A DNA stretch of 64,000 nt from Candidatus Thiodiazotropha endolucinida. GTDB taxonomy: Bacteria; Pseudomonadota; Gammaproteobacteria; Chromatiales; Chromatiaceae. This document shows, in pieces, positions 26,201-35,189 of this stretch. The notes under the pieces were generated by a model. It saw only the letters and a list, made by a program, of their open reading frames with translations. It was not told the origin of the DNA and ran no database searches. Made by a program: the position numbers and the translations under genes. Position 1 is the first letter of the stretch; every line of letters begins with the position of its first letter. The stretch covers positions 124,001 through 188,000 of the forward strand of contig NZ_MARB01000008.1 of the NCBI RefSeq assembly GCF_001715975.1. Direction: 5' to 3'.

Positions 26201-28186
26201 CTAAAACACCAGGTTCATCACCAGCATCATGACGGTCAGAAACAGTAGTGTCATGATGCCGCCCGCCCGCATAAAATCAGATACGCGATACCCTGCAGGT
26301 CCCATGATCAATGCATTCACCTGGTGGGTAGGGATCAGGAAGGAGTTGGATGTGGCGATGGCAACGGTAAGTGCGAAAACAGCGGGATTGCCGCCGGCGC
26401 CAATGGCGATATTCACTGCCAGCGGAACCAGCAGAACCGTCGCGCCCACATTGGACATGACCAGGGTGAAAAAGGTGGCGAGTACCGCAACCGACAACTG
26501 GATAATCCAGATCGGCATATCTCCCACTACCCAAAGTACCTGATCCGCAATCCATTTTGCCGTGCCGGTGGTCTCCACTGCGAGACCAAGCGGTATCAAA
26601 GAGGCAAGCAAAAAGACCGTCTTCCAGCTGACCGCTTCATACGCCTCATCGATATTGAGGACACCGGACAGTACCATCCCAATGGCGCCGGTGAGCAGGG
26701 CAACCGAGAGACGGATGTCGGTAAACAGCACCATTGAGAGTGCAATGCTGAAAAACAGCATCGCCCATCCCACCTTGTGTGGGCGCAAATCTTCATGGGG
26801 GTATTCAGTGGTGACTACGACGAAGTTTTTATCCTTTTCGATCCTGGGGAGAACGTCCCAGGGGGTGTGAACCACCAGGGTATCTCCCGCCATGAAGGGT
26901 ATGTTACGGATATCCTCCCCCTCGCGCAGGGTTTCACCGTTGCGGTGCAAGCCGATCATGGCGAGGCCATAGGTCTTCCGCATCCACACATCACGGGCGC
27001 TCTTGCCGATGAGTGATGAGCCGGGTGGTATGACCACTTCGGCAATACCGGCCTTGTTGGCAGAAAGGTCATTCGAGAAGGTACGCAGTGAGGAGCGTCT
27101 TTTAAGCTTGAATACCTCGGCGAAGCTGGCCAGGGAATCCGGATCGGCAACCACACCCAATACCATGCCGGCTTCAAGATCGACATCCCGTGCCAGGGCG
27201 CCCGGACCGATTCGGTTTGCCTCACCCGATAGTTTTGTCGCGATCACTCTGACCCGATAAGCGGTCTCGATGTCATCCAGCTGTTTGCCGATCAGGCCGC
27301 TCTCATCGGTGACAACCACCTCTGACAGGCTGTAGCGCAAGCCGTAGACATCCTGGAAATATTGCATCGGATCGGTACCACTGGTGCTGCTTTCACTCTT
27401 GGTTTTCGGCAGCACGAAACGCCCGGCCAGTAGGAAGTAGATGATCCCGCTGACAATCAGAGCGATCCCGATCGGCGTGACAGAAAAGAGTCCCCAGGTC
27501 TCCATCTGTTGATCGGCGGACAACGCCTTGTTTGAGGTGAGAATCAGGTCGTTGAGCAGAATCAGCGGGCTGGAGCCGACCATAGTCATGGTACCGCCGA
27601 GAATAGCGGTAAAGCCCATCGGCATCAGCAGGCGGGACATCGGCAGGCCGGATCGGGCGGAGATGCGCGATACTACAGGGAGGAACAGCGCAGCCGCGCC
27701 CACGTTCTGCATGAAAGAAGAGATGAATCCCACAGTGGCGGATATGATCGGGATAATCCTGCCCTCAGTGGTGCCGCCGGCCTTGAGTATGAATGCAGCG
27801 ACACTGCCCATGATGCCGGTTTTATCCAGGCCGGCGCCGATGATCATGACGGCGATGATGGAGATGACGGCGTTGGATGAAAAGCCATCGAACAGATGCC
27901 TGTTATCGACCAGCCCCTGATCGAGTCCCATCAGCGGCGCAAGCAGGGACGAGAGGCCCAACAGCACCATAATACTGGCGGCGGCAACATCCACCCCGAC
28001 GACCTCAAAGGCAAACAGGTAGATGGTCAGCATCAGGATGGCCCCTACCCAGGCGATCTCGATAGTGGGGGACAGGTCGGCCAGCAACAGTGCTGCGATG
28101 AGGAAGATGGCGCTTGCAATGAGCTGTTTAAGTGAGAGGGGGCTGCCTTGGCTGGGCATCGATTGCCGGTTGTTCGATGGTGTCAT
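26201..28186 (-). CDS. SLC13-family anion transporter with two TrkA-C (RCK_C) domains
   Basis: A 661-aa inner-membrane protein. Hydrophobic halves at about residues 15-270 and 465-661 flank a central cytoplasmic insert with two TrkA-C domains (VTDESGLIGKQLDDIETAYRVRVIATK and EVVIPPGSSLIGKSARDVWMRKTYGLAMIGL). This is the layout of the SLC13/DASS-like sulfate and dicarboxylate transporters of free-living bacteria. Substrate probably sulfate or another divalent anion. It is divergent from a LysR gene whose operators lie in the shared 227-base gap. Confidence 0.88.
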   Translation of the reverse strand: MTPSNNRQSMPSQGSPLSLKQLIASAIFLIAALLLADLSPTIEIAWVGAILMLTIYLFAFEVVGVDVAAASIMVLLGLSSLLAPLMGLDQGLVDNRHLFDGFSSNAVISIIAVMIIGAGLDKTGIMGSVAAFILKAGGTTEGRIIPIISATVGFISSFMQNVGAAALFLPVVSRISARSGLPMSRLLMPMGFTAILGGTMTMVGSSPLILLNDLILTSNKALSADQQMETWGLFSVTPIGIALIVSGIIYFLLAGRFVLPKTKSESSTSGTDPMQYFQDVYGLRYSLSEVVVTDESGLIGKQLDDIETAYRVRVIATKLSGEANRIGPGALARDVDLEAGMVLGVVADPDSLASFAEVFKLKRRSSLRTFSNDLSANKAGIAEVVIPPGSSLIGKSARDVWMRKTYGLAMIGLHRNGETLREGEDIRNIPFMAGDTLVVHTPWDVLPRIEKDKNFVVVTTEYPHEDLRPHKVGWAMLFFSIALSMVLFTDIRLSVALLTGAIGMVLSGVLNIDEAYEAVSWKTVFLLASLIPLGLAVETTGTAKWIADQVLWVVGDMPIWIIQLSVAVLATFFTLVMSNVGATVLLVPLAVNIAIGAGGNPAVFALTVAIATSNSFLIPTHQVNALIMGPAGYRVSDFMRAGGIMTLLFLTVMMLVMNLVF

Positions 28187-28275
28187 GCTGTTACTGCTTT
28201 AAAAAAACTAGGGGTCGTGGGTGCCCGAACAGTCACCATCCCCATGGAGCATATGGAAAAAATGCTGCACTGCAC

Positions 28276-28290
28276 ATTCCGATATGGAAT
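28276..28290. promoter_or_regulatory. LysR operator upstream of the SLC13 gene
   Basis: ATTCC-GATAT-GGAAT, a perfect 5-bp inverted repeat with T-N11-A geometry, 90 bases before the transporter start. It shares its arms with the box at 28403. Confidence 0.55.
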
Positions 28291-28402
28291 TGCATTCGGG
28301 TTAGAATGGTGCGATATCTTGCAATTGAGGCCGATAGATGGCCTGAGAATCCGGGTATCCTGCCTAATGATTCAGATATTTTCAAATAAATAATTATGTC
28401 TT

Positions 28403-28423
28403 AATATTCCTCTATGGAATATT
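28403..28423. promoter_or_regulatory. LysR operator across its own start codon
   Basis: AATATTCC-TCTAT-GGAATATT, a perfect 8-bp inverted repeat. The ATG of the LysR gene (28414) lies inside it, so binding would repress the regulator itself. The ATTCC-N5-GGAAT core matches the 28276 box. Confidence 0.65.
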
Positions 28424-29322
28424 TAAATCTACCTGACCTGAAACATCTGGCGACATTGAGAGCGGTCGTCGAGCAGGGTGGCGTTTCCGAGGCCGCCCGA
28501 CTACTGCACATCGGCCAGCCTGCGGTGACCAAACGGCTGCGTGCCCTTGACGGTTGTTATGCAGCGGGTTTGATGCAGCGGCAAGGGCGTACTTTGGAGC
28601 TCACCCCTGCAGGGGAGCGGGTCTATGCCTTTGCGCGGCTGGTGCTCGATCATCAGGCCTCCCTTTTGGATGATCTGGAGTATCTGCGGTCGGGTCTGAA
28701 CAGACTGCGCCTCGAAGTCACCTTCGCCATCGGCGAACATCTACTGCCGAGCCTGTTGTTGAATTTCTCCGATAATTTTCCTCAGTACAGAATAGAGAGC
28801 CGCATGGGTTACAGTCGGCATATTCAGCGCCGACTCGCTACGGGGCTCTCCGATTTAGCATTACTTGAGCAGGCCCCGGACCATCCCGAGGTCCTGGTGC
28901 AGAAATGGCTGGACGATGAACTTGTACTGGTTTGCGGCCTGGGGCACCCGCTTTGGGGCAGTGGACTGTTGCCGGTGACAGAGTTGGGAGATTTACGCTA
29001 TGTGCTGCGCGAATCCCAGTCGTCCATGCGAATCACCCTGGATAAGGCGCTCAGGGATATCGGCATCGATCAGTTGCCCATCGCCATGGAAGTGGGGTCG
29101 ACGGATACCATCGTGGAGATGCTGCAGCATGGTGGGCATGTGAGTTTCCTGCCTCGTTTTGCGGTCGACGATGCCCTGAATGCCGGCACCCTCTACCATA
29201 TAAAAATACAGGGACTTCGTATCTACCGTACTCTGTGGATTGCCAGGACCCGTTCGAATTTAAAAAATGCCGTGGCTGAAGCGTTTATCCAGTTGCTGCG
29301 TAAGAAATCGTGGAACGGATAG
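28414..29322 (+). CDS. LysR-type regulator of the adjacent SLC13 transporter (inferred)
   Basis: A 302-aa regulator with an N-terminal helix-turn-helix (LATLRAVVEQGGVSEAARLLHIGQPAVTKRLRAL) and a LysR substrate-binding domain (ELVLVCGLGHPLW, HVSFLPRFAV). It is divergent from the SLC13 gene, the usual placement of a LysR regulator and its target. The effector is unknown. The start codon lies in a palindromic operator. Confidence 0.9.
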   Translation: MEYLNLPDLKHLATLRAVVEQGGVSEAARLLHIGQPAVTKRLRALDGCYAAGLMQRQGRTLELTPAGERVYAFARLVLDHQASLLDDLEYLRSGLNRLRLEVTFAIGEHLLPSLLLNFSDNFPQYRIESRMGYSRHIQRRLATGLSDLALLEQAPDHPEVLVQKWLDDELVLVCGLGHPLWGSGLLPVTELGDLRYVLRESQSSMRITLDKALRDIGIDQLPIAMEVGSTDTIVEMLQHGGHVSFLPRFAVDDALNAGTLYHIKIQGLRIYRTLWIARTRSNLKNAVAEAFIQLLRKKSWNG

Positions 29323-29856
29323 TGCGACGCCTCAATCTCTAAGTTGACTGATGTAGTCCTGCCCTACACCACTAAATAACAAGGCTGTGTCAATCTTACA
29401 TTTCAGTTCCTGCAGTTGGATGCCCTGGGGCATTGTCATGCCTCAACGGTATCAGCTGGAAGAGGATAACCACTACCAGACAGGTGTAGGATTAATTGAT
29501 GGTTACCGTGACATTCTGTCATTTAGCTATGACTATTTGTCATTATTGCTCCATATTTTCCCGGTTTTTTTAGTTGCCGATTTTTTTAACAGAATAATTT
29601 GATCTATAAAAATTTCCCAACTAACCTTGCATTGTGCGCCCACTGTTTTTCGTTCAAATAGCGGAACCCTAAGTGGGTGATCAAACATCTTCTACGCCAA
29701 TTCGACTCGCCCAAACAGCCTTGGTATCCGTTTACCGAGGAGGTGATCATTCGTACCAAGAATAATTACAGCGTCTGTGTTGCCGGGTTAGTGGTCAGAT
29801 CCAAGTTAAGCAATAAATATTTCTAAAACTTAATGTAAGTTGGGAAGGAGAACAAT
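29323..29856. other. Intergenic region upstream of the aor operon
   Basis: A 530-base gap. It contains twin palindromes (29509-29542, listed separately) and, at about 29654-29826, an open frame of some 50 codons (including WVIKHLLRQFDSPKQPWYPF) without a good start. That frame may be a decayed gene remnant. I could not assign it. Confidence 0.4.
29509..29542. promoter_or_regulatory. Twin TGACA-N3-TGTCA palindromes
   Basis: TGACA-TTC-TGTCA (29509-29521) and TGACT-ATT-TGTCA (29530-29542) start 21 bases apart, two helical turns, so a dimer pair could bind one DNA face. They lie about 320 bases before aorA. The regulator is unknown. Confidence 0.4.
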
Positions 29857-30336
29857 ATGCTCAGGTCCCTTTTGATAGATGCGGAAAAGTGTACGGGATG
29901 CGTGCAATGTGAATTGGCGTGTTCCTTTGAAAATGAAGGTGAGTTCAATCCTGCCAAATCACGAATCAGGGTTTTTACATTCCACCATGAAGGGCGTTTT
30001 GTTCCCTATACATGCACACAATGTGCTGAAGCCTGGTGTATGCAGGCCTGTCCTGTTGACGCCATCACGCTGGATGCCGGCAGCGGGGCGAAGGTTGTCA
30101 ATGCTGCCGTCTGTGTCGGGTGCAAGGTCTGCACCATCGCCTGCCCCTTTGGCACCGTCAACTACAGCAGTAGCAGTGGAAAGGTGGTTAAGTGTGATCT
30201 CTGTGGCGGAGATCCCGCGTGTGCCAAGGCCTGTCCGACGGCCGCGATCACCTATGTGGACGCGGATCAGACAGGATTTGAAAAGATGCGTGCCTGGGCG
30301 GGTAAAACCGATGCCGGCAGTGCTGCAAGTGCATAA
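29857..30336 (+). CDS. aorA: Fe-S electron-transfer subunit of aldehyde oxidoreductase
   Basis: A 159-aa ferredoxin-like protein with cysteine motifs for four [4Fe-4S] clusters: CTGCVQCELAC, CTQCAEAWCMQACP, CVGCKVCTIACPFG and CDLCGGDPACAKACP. This is the HycB/AorA type that carries electrons from the tungsten subunit to the flavoprotein. GGAAGGAG stands 8 bases before the ATG. It leads the aorABC operon, the order known from Aromatoleum aromaticum. Confidence 0.88.
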   Translation: MLRSLLIDAEKCTGCVQCELACSFENEGEFNPAKSRIRVFTFHHEGRFVPYTCTQCAEAWCMQACPVDAITLDAGSGAKVVNAAVCVGCKVCTIACPFGTVNYSSSSGKVVKCDLCGGDPACAKACPTAAITYVDADQTGFEKMRAWAGKTDAGSAASA

Positions 30337-30354
30337 TTCTGGAGGTAAATAGCT

Positions 30355-32208
30355 ATGTCATGGGCTGGAAAAATTCTTCGCGTCAACCTGACTCAAGGTA
30401 CCTGCACCACCGAGGCGCTCAATCGTCAATGGGCACAGGAGTATCTCGGCCAACGCGGCCTGGCATCCAAATATCTGGTTGAAGAGGTCGACCCGCAAGT
30501 CGATCCCCTCAGTCCCGAAAACAAGATGATCATGACCACCGGACCCCTAACCGGGACCATGGCTGCGACCAGCGGTCGCTATTCGGTGGTTACCAAAGGG
30601 CCGCTTACCAACTGTATAGCCTGTTCCAATTCCGGGGGATTTATCGGTGCCGAGATGCACTTCGCCGGTTGGGACATGATCATCTTTGAGGGTAAGTCGC
30701 CAAAACCGGTCTACCTCTATGTGGTCAACGACAAGGTGGAACTGCTCTCTGCGGAAGAGATATGGGGGACCAGTGTCTGGCACACCGATGAGTGGCTGCA
30801 CGCCAAGCACCAGGACCCGATGCTGCGTATCGCCGCGGTCGGACGTTCCGCCGAGGCGGGTTGTCTCTATGCGGCGATCGTCAACGACCTGCACCGGGCG
30901 GCCGGCAGATCCGGAGTCGGCACCGTCATGGCCTCCAAGAATCTCAAGGCGGTGGCCATCCGCGGGACTAAAGGGGTTGCTAACATCAAGGACCCGTCCA
31001 AGTTCATGCAGGCCGTCAACGATGGGAAAAAGGTGCTTGCCGAAAATGCGGTTACCGGACAGGGATTACCCACCTACGGTACCCAGGTACTGATGAATGT
31101 GATCAACGAGATGGGCGCCCTTCCCACGCGCAATATGCGTGAAGTGCAGTTCGAAGGGGCGAACAAGGTTTCTGGTGAGGCGATGCACGAAAAACGTGCC
31201 TCGGACGGCAAACCCAACCTGACCACCAATGCCGGCTGTTTCGGTTGCACCATTGCCTGCGGGCGTATCTCCACCATCGACAAGGGTCACTTCTCCATTG
31301 AAAACAAACCCGAGTATTGGGGCAGTTCCGGCGGCCTGGAATATGAAGCGGCCTGGGCGATGGGGCCGGATACCGGCGTCGATGATCTGGATGCATTGAC
31401 CTACGTTAACTTCATCTGCAACGAGGACGGATTCGATCCGATCTCATTCGGTGCCACCCTCGCGGCGGCTATCGAACTCTTCAAGATCGGCGCCATCACC
31501 ACCGAGCACACAGGTGGGCAGGAGCTCGCTTTCGGTTCTGCCGAGAACCTGGTTTGGGCTGCCGAGACGTTGGTCAAGGGAGAGGGTTTCGGCAGGGACC
31601 TGGGGCTGGGTTCCAAGCGTCTGTGCGAGAAGTATGGACACCCCGAGCTATCCATGACGGTCAAGGGTCAGGAATTCCCCGCCTACGATCCACGGGGTAT
31701 CCAGGGTATGGGGCTCGCCTATGCCACCTCGAATCGTGGTGCGTGCCATCTCAGGGGCTACACGGTGGCTTCCGAGATTCTGGGAATTCCGGAGAAGACC
31801 GATCCGTTGGAGACCGATGGCAAGGCCGGACTGGTAAAGGCCTTTCAGGATGCCACAGCGGCGGTTGACTCCAGTGGACTCTGCCTGTTCACCACCTTTG
31901 CCTGGTCGTTGGAGGATATCGCGCCCCAGGTTAACGGTGCCTGCGAGGGTGACTGGACCGCGGAGCGTATGCTGGAGCTGGGAGAGCGGGTGTGGAATAT
32001 GGAACGGGATTTCAATCTGCGGGCCGGCCTGACCGCGGCGGATGACACTCTGCCTCAGCGCCTGTTGAAAGAGGCGGCCAAAACCGGGCCTGCAGAGGGT
32101 CGTGTTAACGACCTGGACAAGATGCTGCCCGAGTATTACGAATTGCGTGGCTGGACGGCGGACGGTGTGCCCACCGATGCCACCCGTCAGCGGCTCGGCC
32201 TGACCTGA
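30355..32208 (+). CDS. aorB: Aldehyde:ferredoxin oxidoreductase, catalytic subunit
   Basis: A 617-aa member of the AOR family, which oxidises aldehydes to acids (or reduces acids) at a tungsten or molybdenum bis-pterin centre. The N-terminal MSWAGKILRVNLTQG and GGRGL-like QRGLASKYLVEEV are typical. TTGPLTGTMAATSGRYSVVTKGPLT is the cofactor-binding stretch. CFGCTIACGR with a later DSSGLCLF cysteine makes the [4Fe-4S] site. Length is normal. GGAGG precedes it, 18 bases after aorA. Confidence 0.95.
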   Translation: MSWAGKILRVNLTQGTCTTEALNRQWAQEYLGQRGLASKYLVEEVDPQVDPLSPENKMIMTTGPLTGTMAATSGRYSVVTKGPLTNCIACSNSGGFIGAEMHFAGWDMIIFEGKSPKPVYLYVVNDKVELLSAEEIWGTSVWHTDEWLHAKHQDPMLRIAAVGRSAEAGCLYAAIVNDLHRAAGRSGVGTVMASKNLKAVAIRGTKGVANIKDPSKFMQAVNDGKKVLAENAVTGQGLPTYGTQVLMNVINEMGALPTRNMREVQFEGANKVSGEAMHEKRASDGKPNLTTNAGCFGCTIACGRISTIDKGHFSIENKPEYWGSSGGLEYEAAWAMGPDTGVDDLDALTYVNFICNEDGFDPISFGATLAAAIELFKIGAITTEHTGGQELAFGSAENLVWAAETLVKGEGFGRDLGLGSKRLCEKYGHPELSMTVKGQEFPAYDPRGIQGMGLAYATSNRGACHLRGYTVASEILGIPEKTDPLETDGKAGLVKAFQDATAAVDSSGLCLFTTFAWSLEDIAPQVNGACEGDWTAERMLELGERVWNMERDFNLRAGLTAADDTLPQRLLKEAAKTGPAEGRVNDLDKMLPEYYELRGWTADGVPTDATRQRLGLT

Positions 32209-32226
32209 CATAACAGGAGATGTCAG

Positions 32227-33474
32227 ATGCAATATATCGTAATCGGTGCCGGCCCGGCCGGTGTTACGGCCTGTGAAACCCTGAGGAGCCAGGACCCCGC
32301 CGGTCAAATCACTTTGATCGGCGGGGAGCCGGAACCACCCTATTCACGCATGGCCATACCCTACCTGCTGGTGGAGCAGATTGATGAACGGGGTACCTAC
32401 CTGCGGAAGAGCGAGGACCACTATAGCCAAAATCGGATTGAACATATCAGGATGGCGGTGACTCAGGTGCATCCCGAACAGCATCGTGTCACCCTGGCCG
32501 ATGGGAGCAGCCTGGAATACGATCGCCTGCTGATTGCCACCGGCGCCACGCCATTGAAACCGCCGATCCCCGGTATCGATCTGGATGGCATTCATAACTG
32601 CTGGACCCTGGAGGACGCCCGCGCCATCGTGGCACGCGCCAAGCCGGGATCGCCTGTGGTGCTGATAGGCGCGGGTTTCATCGGCTGCATTATTCTCGAA
32701 GCCCTGGTTGAGCGCGACGTGAAGCTTACGGTGGTGGAGAAAGGCGACCGGATGGTTCCACGCATGATGGATAACGTGGCCGGGAATCTGTTGAAAAACT
32801 GGTGCGAGAAGAAGGGGGTGCGTATCCTGACCAGCAGCGGAGTTGTCGGTTTCTCTGAATCAGGCAATGGTTTGAGTGTCGATCTGGACAGTGGCGAGAG
32901 CCTGGCTGCAGACCTGGTGATAACGGCAATGGGTGTACGCGCGAATATCGACTTCCTGGCCGGATCGGGTATAGAAACCGACCAGGGTATCCTGGTGAAT
33001 GATCATCTGCAGACCAGTTGGGAGGATATTTTCGCTGCCGGGGATGTTGCCCAGGGGCGTGATTTTTCCACCGGAGCTGATAGCGTCCAGGCGATTCAGC
33101 CCACCTCGGTTGAACACGGTCGTATCGCGGCAATCAACATGGTCAAGGACCAGGCGATCACCCATCAGGGCAGCCTGAACATGAATGTCCTGGATACCCT
33201 GGGCCTGATCTCCAGCTCATTCGGTCAATGGATGGGCGTCGAAGGCGGTGACCAGGCAACCCTGTTGGATGAGGGTGAGTTCCGTTATCTGCAACTGCAG
33301 TTCGACGGAGACTACCTTGTCGGTGCCAGCAGTCTTGGGCATACCCAGCACATCGGTGTGCTCAGGGGATTGATTCGGAGTCGTGTCCCATTGGGGGAAT
33401 GGAAGGATCGCCTGATGAAAGATCCAACCCGCTTGATGGAGGCCTATCTCGGTTCAGTACAGGGTGCAAGTTGA
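32227..33474 (+). CDS. aorC: FAD/NAD(P) oxidoreductase subunit of the AOR complex
   Basis: A 415-aa pyridine-nucleotide-disulfide-type flavoprotein. The FAD motif is VIGAGPAGVTACETL, the NAD(P) motif is VVLIGAGFIGCIILEAL at about residue 145, and the FAD-closing motif is DIFAAGDVAQG near 270. As AorC it would couple AOR electrons to NAD+. It starts 18 bases after aorB with AGGAGA before the ATG. Confidence 0.9.
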   Translation: MQYIVIGAGPAGVTACETLRSQDPAGQITLIGGEPEPPYSRMAIPYLLVEQIDERGTYLRKSEDHYSQNRIEHIRMAVTQVHPEQHRVTLADGSSLEYDRLLIATGATPLKPPIPGIDLDGIHNCWTLEDARAIVARAKPGSPVVLIGAGFIGCIILEALVERDVKLTVVEKGDRMVPRMMDNVAGNLLKNWCEKKGVRILTSSGVVGFSESGNGLSVDLDSGESLAADLVITAMGVRANIDFLAGSGIETDQGILVNDHLQTSWEDIFAAGDVAQGRDFSTGADSVQAIQPTSVEHGRIAAINMVKDQAITHQGSLNMNVLDTLGLISSSFGQWMGVEGGDQATLLDEGEFRYLQLQFDGDYLVGASSLGHTQHIGVLRGLIRSRVPLGEWKDRLMKDPTRLMEAYLGSVQGAS

Positions 33475-33478
33475 TTGG

Positions 33479-33739
33479 ATGTCCGAGGTGAACGTCGAAT
33501 TCAAACTCTATGCAAGCTTAATGGCGTACCTGCCGTCTGGTGCGACCGATCATGCTGTCAACGTCACGCTATCCGAAGGCGCAACCATCTTTGATTTGAT
33601 GGAGCGCTACCAGGTCCCCCGCGAACAGGCCCACTTGGTTGTGTGTAACGGCCTGTTCGTGCCACCCTCGCAACGTGAGACCTATCGGTTACAGGATGGA
33701 GATGTCATCGCTCTCTGGCCGCCAGTCGCTGGTGGATAA
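33479..33739 (+). CDS. MoaD/ThiS-like ubiquitin-fold protein
   Basis: An 86-aa protein ending in WPPVAGG. The terminal Gly-Gly is the thiocarboxylate-forming tail of MoaD, which donates sulfur in pterin dithiolene synthesis. It starts 4 bases after the aorC stop, as the MoaD-like gene does in other aor operons, and probably serves the AOR tungsten or molybdenum cofactor. Confidence 0.88.
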   Translation: MSEVNVEFKLYASLMAYLPSGATDHAVNVTLSEGATIFDLMERYQVPREQAHLVVCNGLFVPPSQRETYRLQDGDVIALWPPVAGG

Positions 33740-33772
33740 TCCCGGCCAGTCCCGCTGACTGGTGCAGAATCC

Positions 33773-34069
33773 ATGGTCAGTCGCACCAGCAGCCGGACGA
33801 TGACAATTGCCCACGCAGAGTTTCTGCGCAGCCTGTCGCCACTCAAGCAGCACTACCAGATCGAGATCGATGAGGCCGGGAGAGAAGTGGAGATCTCCTC
33901 CCGGGGGTTAAGAGCTGTTCTACAATTGCATGAGATGGGGCCGATCAAACTGGGTTCGCTCACCATGCCATCACTGAAAGTTGTTTTTAGATTTGAAGAT
34001 TCGGCCGTTGACGAATTATCACAGTTTTGGACGCGCTTTGACCTTTGTTTCAGGAGAGGAGGAGGTTGA
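33773..34069 (+). CDS. Hypothetical 98-aa protein downstream of the aor operon
   Basis: A small alpha/beta protein (FLRSLSPLKQHYQIEIDEAGREVEISSRGLRAVLQL then LGSLTMPSLKVVFRFE). I do not recognise the family. It follows the MoaD-like gene by 33 bases and could be cotranscribed. A start at ATG 33800 (MTIAHAEF) is equally possible. Ribosome-binding site weak for both. Confidence 0.55.
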   Translation: MVSRTSSRTMTIAHAEFLRSLSPLKQHYQIEIDEAGREVEISSRGLRAVLQLHEMGPIKLGSLTMPSLKVVFRFEDSAVDELSQFWTRFDLCFRRGGG

Positions 34070-34102
34070 ACTGGACTAGAATCTGTTTCGACAATAAAAG
34101 TT

Positions 34103-34120
34103 CTGTTAACAGGCCCTAAG
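34103..34120. repeat. Copy of the CTGTTAACAGGCCC palindrome
   Basis: CTGTTAACAGGCCCTAAG matches the right side of the 24-bp palindrome at 1030. It lies immediately before the AGGAGG ribosome-binding site of the esterase gene. Confidence 0.6.
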
Positions 34121-34131
34121 GAGGATATAAC

Positions 34132-35133
34132 ATGAAAAGAGAACAACAAGGCTACGGAATATCGGGCATCTTAATCATCCTGTTACTGATCCCCTGCCTG
34201 GTCCTTGCCGGGGATAAACCCTATGAGCGTGTAGTCGTATTCGGCGACAGTCTTTCCGATCCCGGGAATGCTTTTTTTCTCACCGGGATCAACCTCAAAC
34301 CACCCTATTCGACCCTGGATGAATTTTTGATACCGGATGCGCCCTATGCACGAGGCGGCAATCACTTCAGTAACGGCCCCACATGGATTGAGCGGCTGGC
34401 AAAAAAACTCGCTGTGAGAGGCAGTGCGAAACCTGCTTTCAAGGGCAAGAATGGCAAAAAACTGAAAATGACCAACTATGCCGTCGGTGGTGCCCGCGCT
34501 CGGGATAACGGTATCGATATCAACCTCAATACACAATTGAGCGCCTTTCTCAGTGATTCCCAGGGAGTGGCATCGATGGATGCGCTCTATGTTATCGCCC
34601 TGGGCGGTAACGATGTAAGGGACGCCGTTGCTGCCCTTTCCATCGATCCCACCGGCCAGGCCAGTAATGATATTCTGCAGGATGCACTGATCGCGCTATC
34701 CGATTCGATCATCGCACTGCATGGGGCTGGCGCGACAAAGCTGTTGGTTGTCAATTCGCCTGATCTCTCTCTGACTCCAGCGATAAAACGCCTTGATAGT
34801 CTGTTCCCGGGTACCGCCCTGGGGGCGGCCGTGGCATCGCTGCAATTCAACCTGAATCTAGCCGCGTTACTCGATGATCTCAGCTTGGTTTTTCCTGCAT
34901 TGGAGATTGCGCAACTGAATGTTTTTCAGACACTGCACGAGATTGTGGGCGATCCCGATGCATTTGGTTTGAACAATGTAATTGATGCGTGCGTGATGCC
35001 TAATCTACCCCCTTTCGCCTGTAAAAAACCGAAGCGTTACCTGTTTTGGGATGGCATCCATCCAACCCGTGCCACTCACCGGATCTTTGCCAGGGAGGCT
35101 GCCGAGGTCCTCAATCTGGGCGAGGATGAATAG
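34132..35133 (+). CDS. Secreted SGNH/GDSL esterase-lipase
   Basis: A 333-aa exported hydrolase. The signal peptide ends near PCLVLAG. Block I VVVFGDSLSDPGN holds the catalytic Ser, block III ALGGNDVRDA the oxyanion Asn, and block V WDGIHPTRATH the Asp-His pair. Ester substrate unknown. AAGGAGG lies 9 bases before the ATG. Confidence 0.92.
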   Translation: MKREQQGYGISGILIILLLIPCLVLAGDKPYERVVVFGDSLSDPGNAFFLTGINLKPPYSTLDEFLIPDAPYARGGNHFSNGPTWIERLAKKLAVRGSAKPAFKGKNGKKLKMTNYAVGGARARDNGIDINLNTQLSAFLSDSQGVASMDALYVIALGGNDVRDAVAALSIDPTGQASNDILQDALIALSDSIIALHGAGATKLLVVNSPDLSLTPAIKRLDSLFPGTALGAAVASLQFNLNLAALLDDLSLVFPALEIAQLNVFQTLHEIVGDPDAFGLNNVIDACVMPNLPPFACKKPKRYLFWDGIHPTRATHRIFAREAAEVLNLGEDE

Positions 35134-35189
35134 CGAGACTCCTTTTGATCAACTAATATCGCAATGCATGAAAACCCGGCAAACATAAT

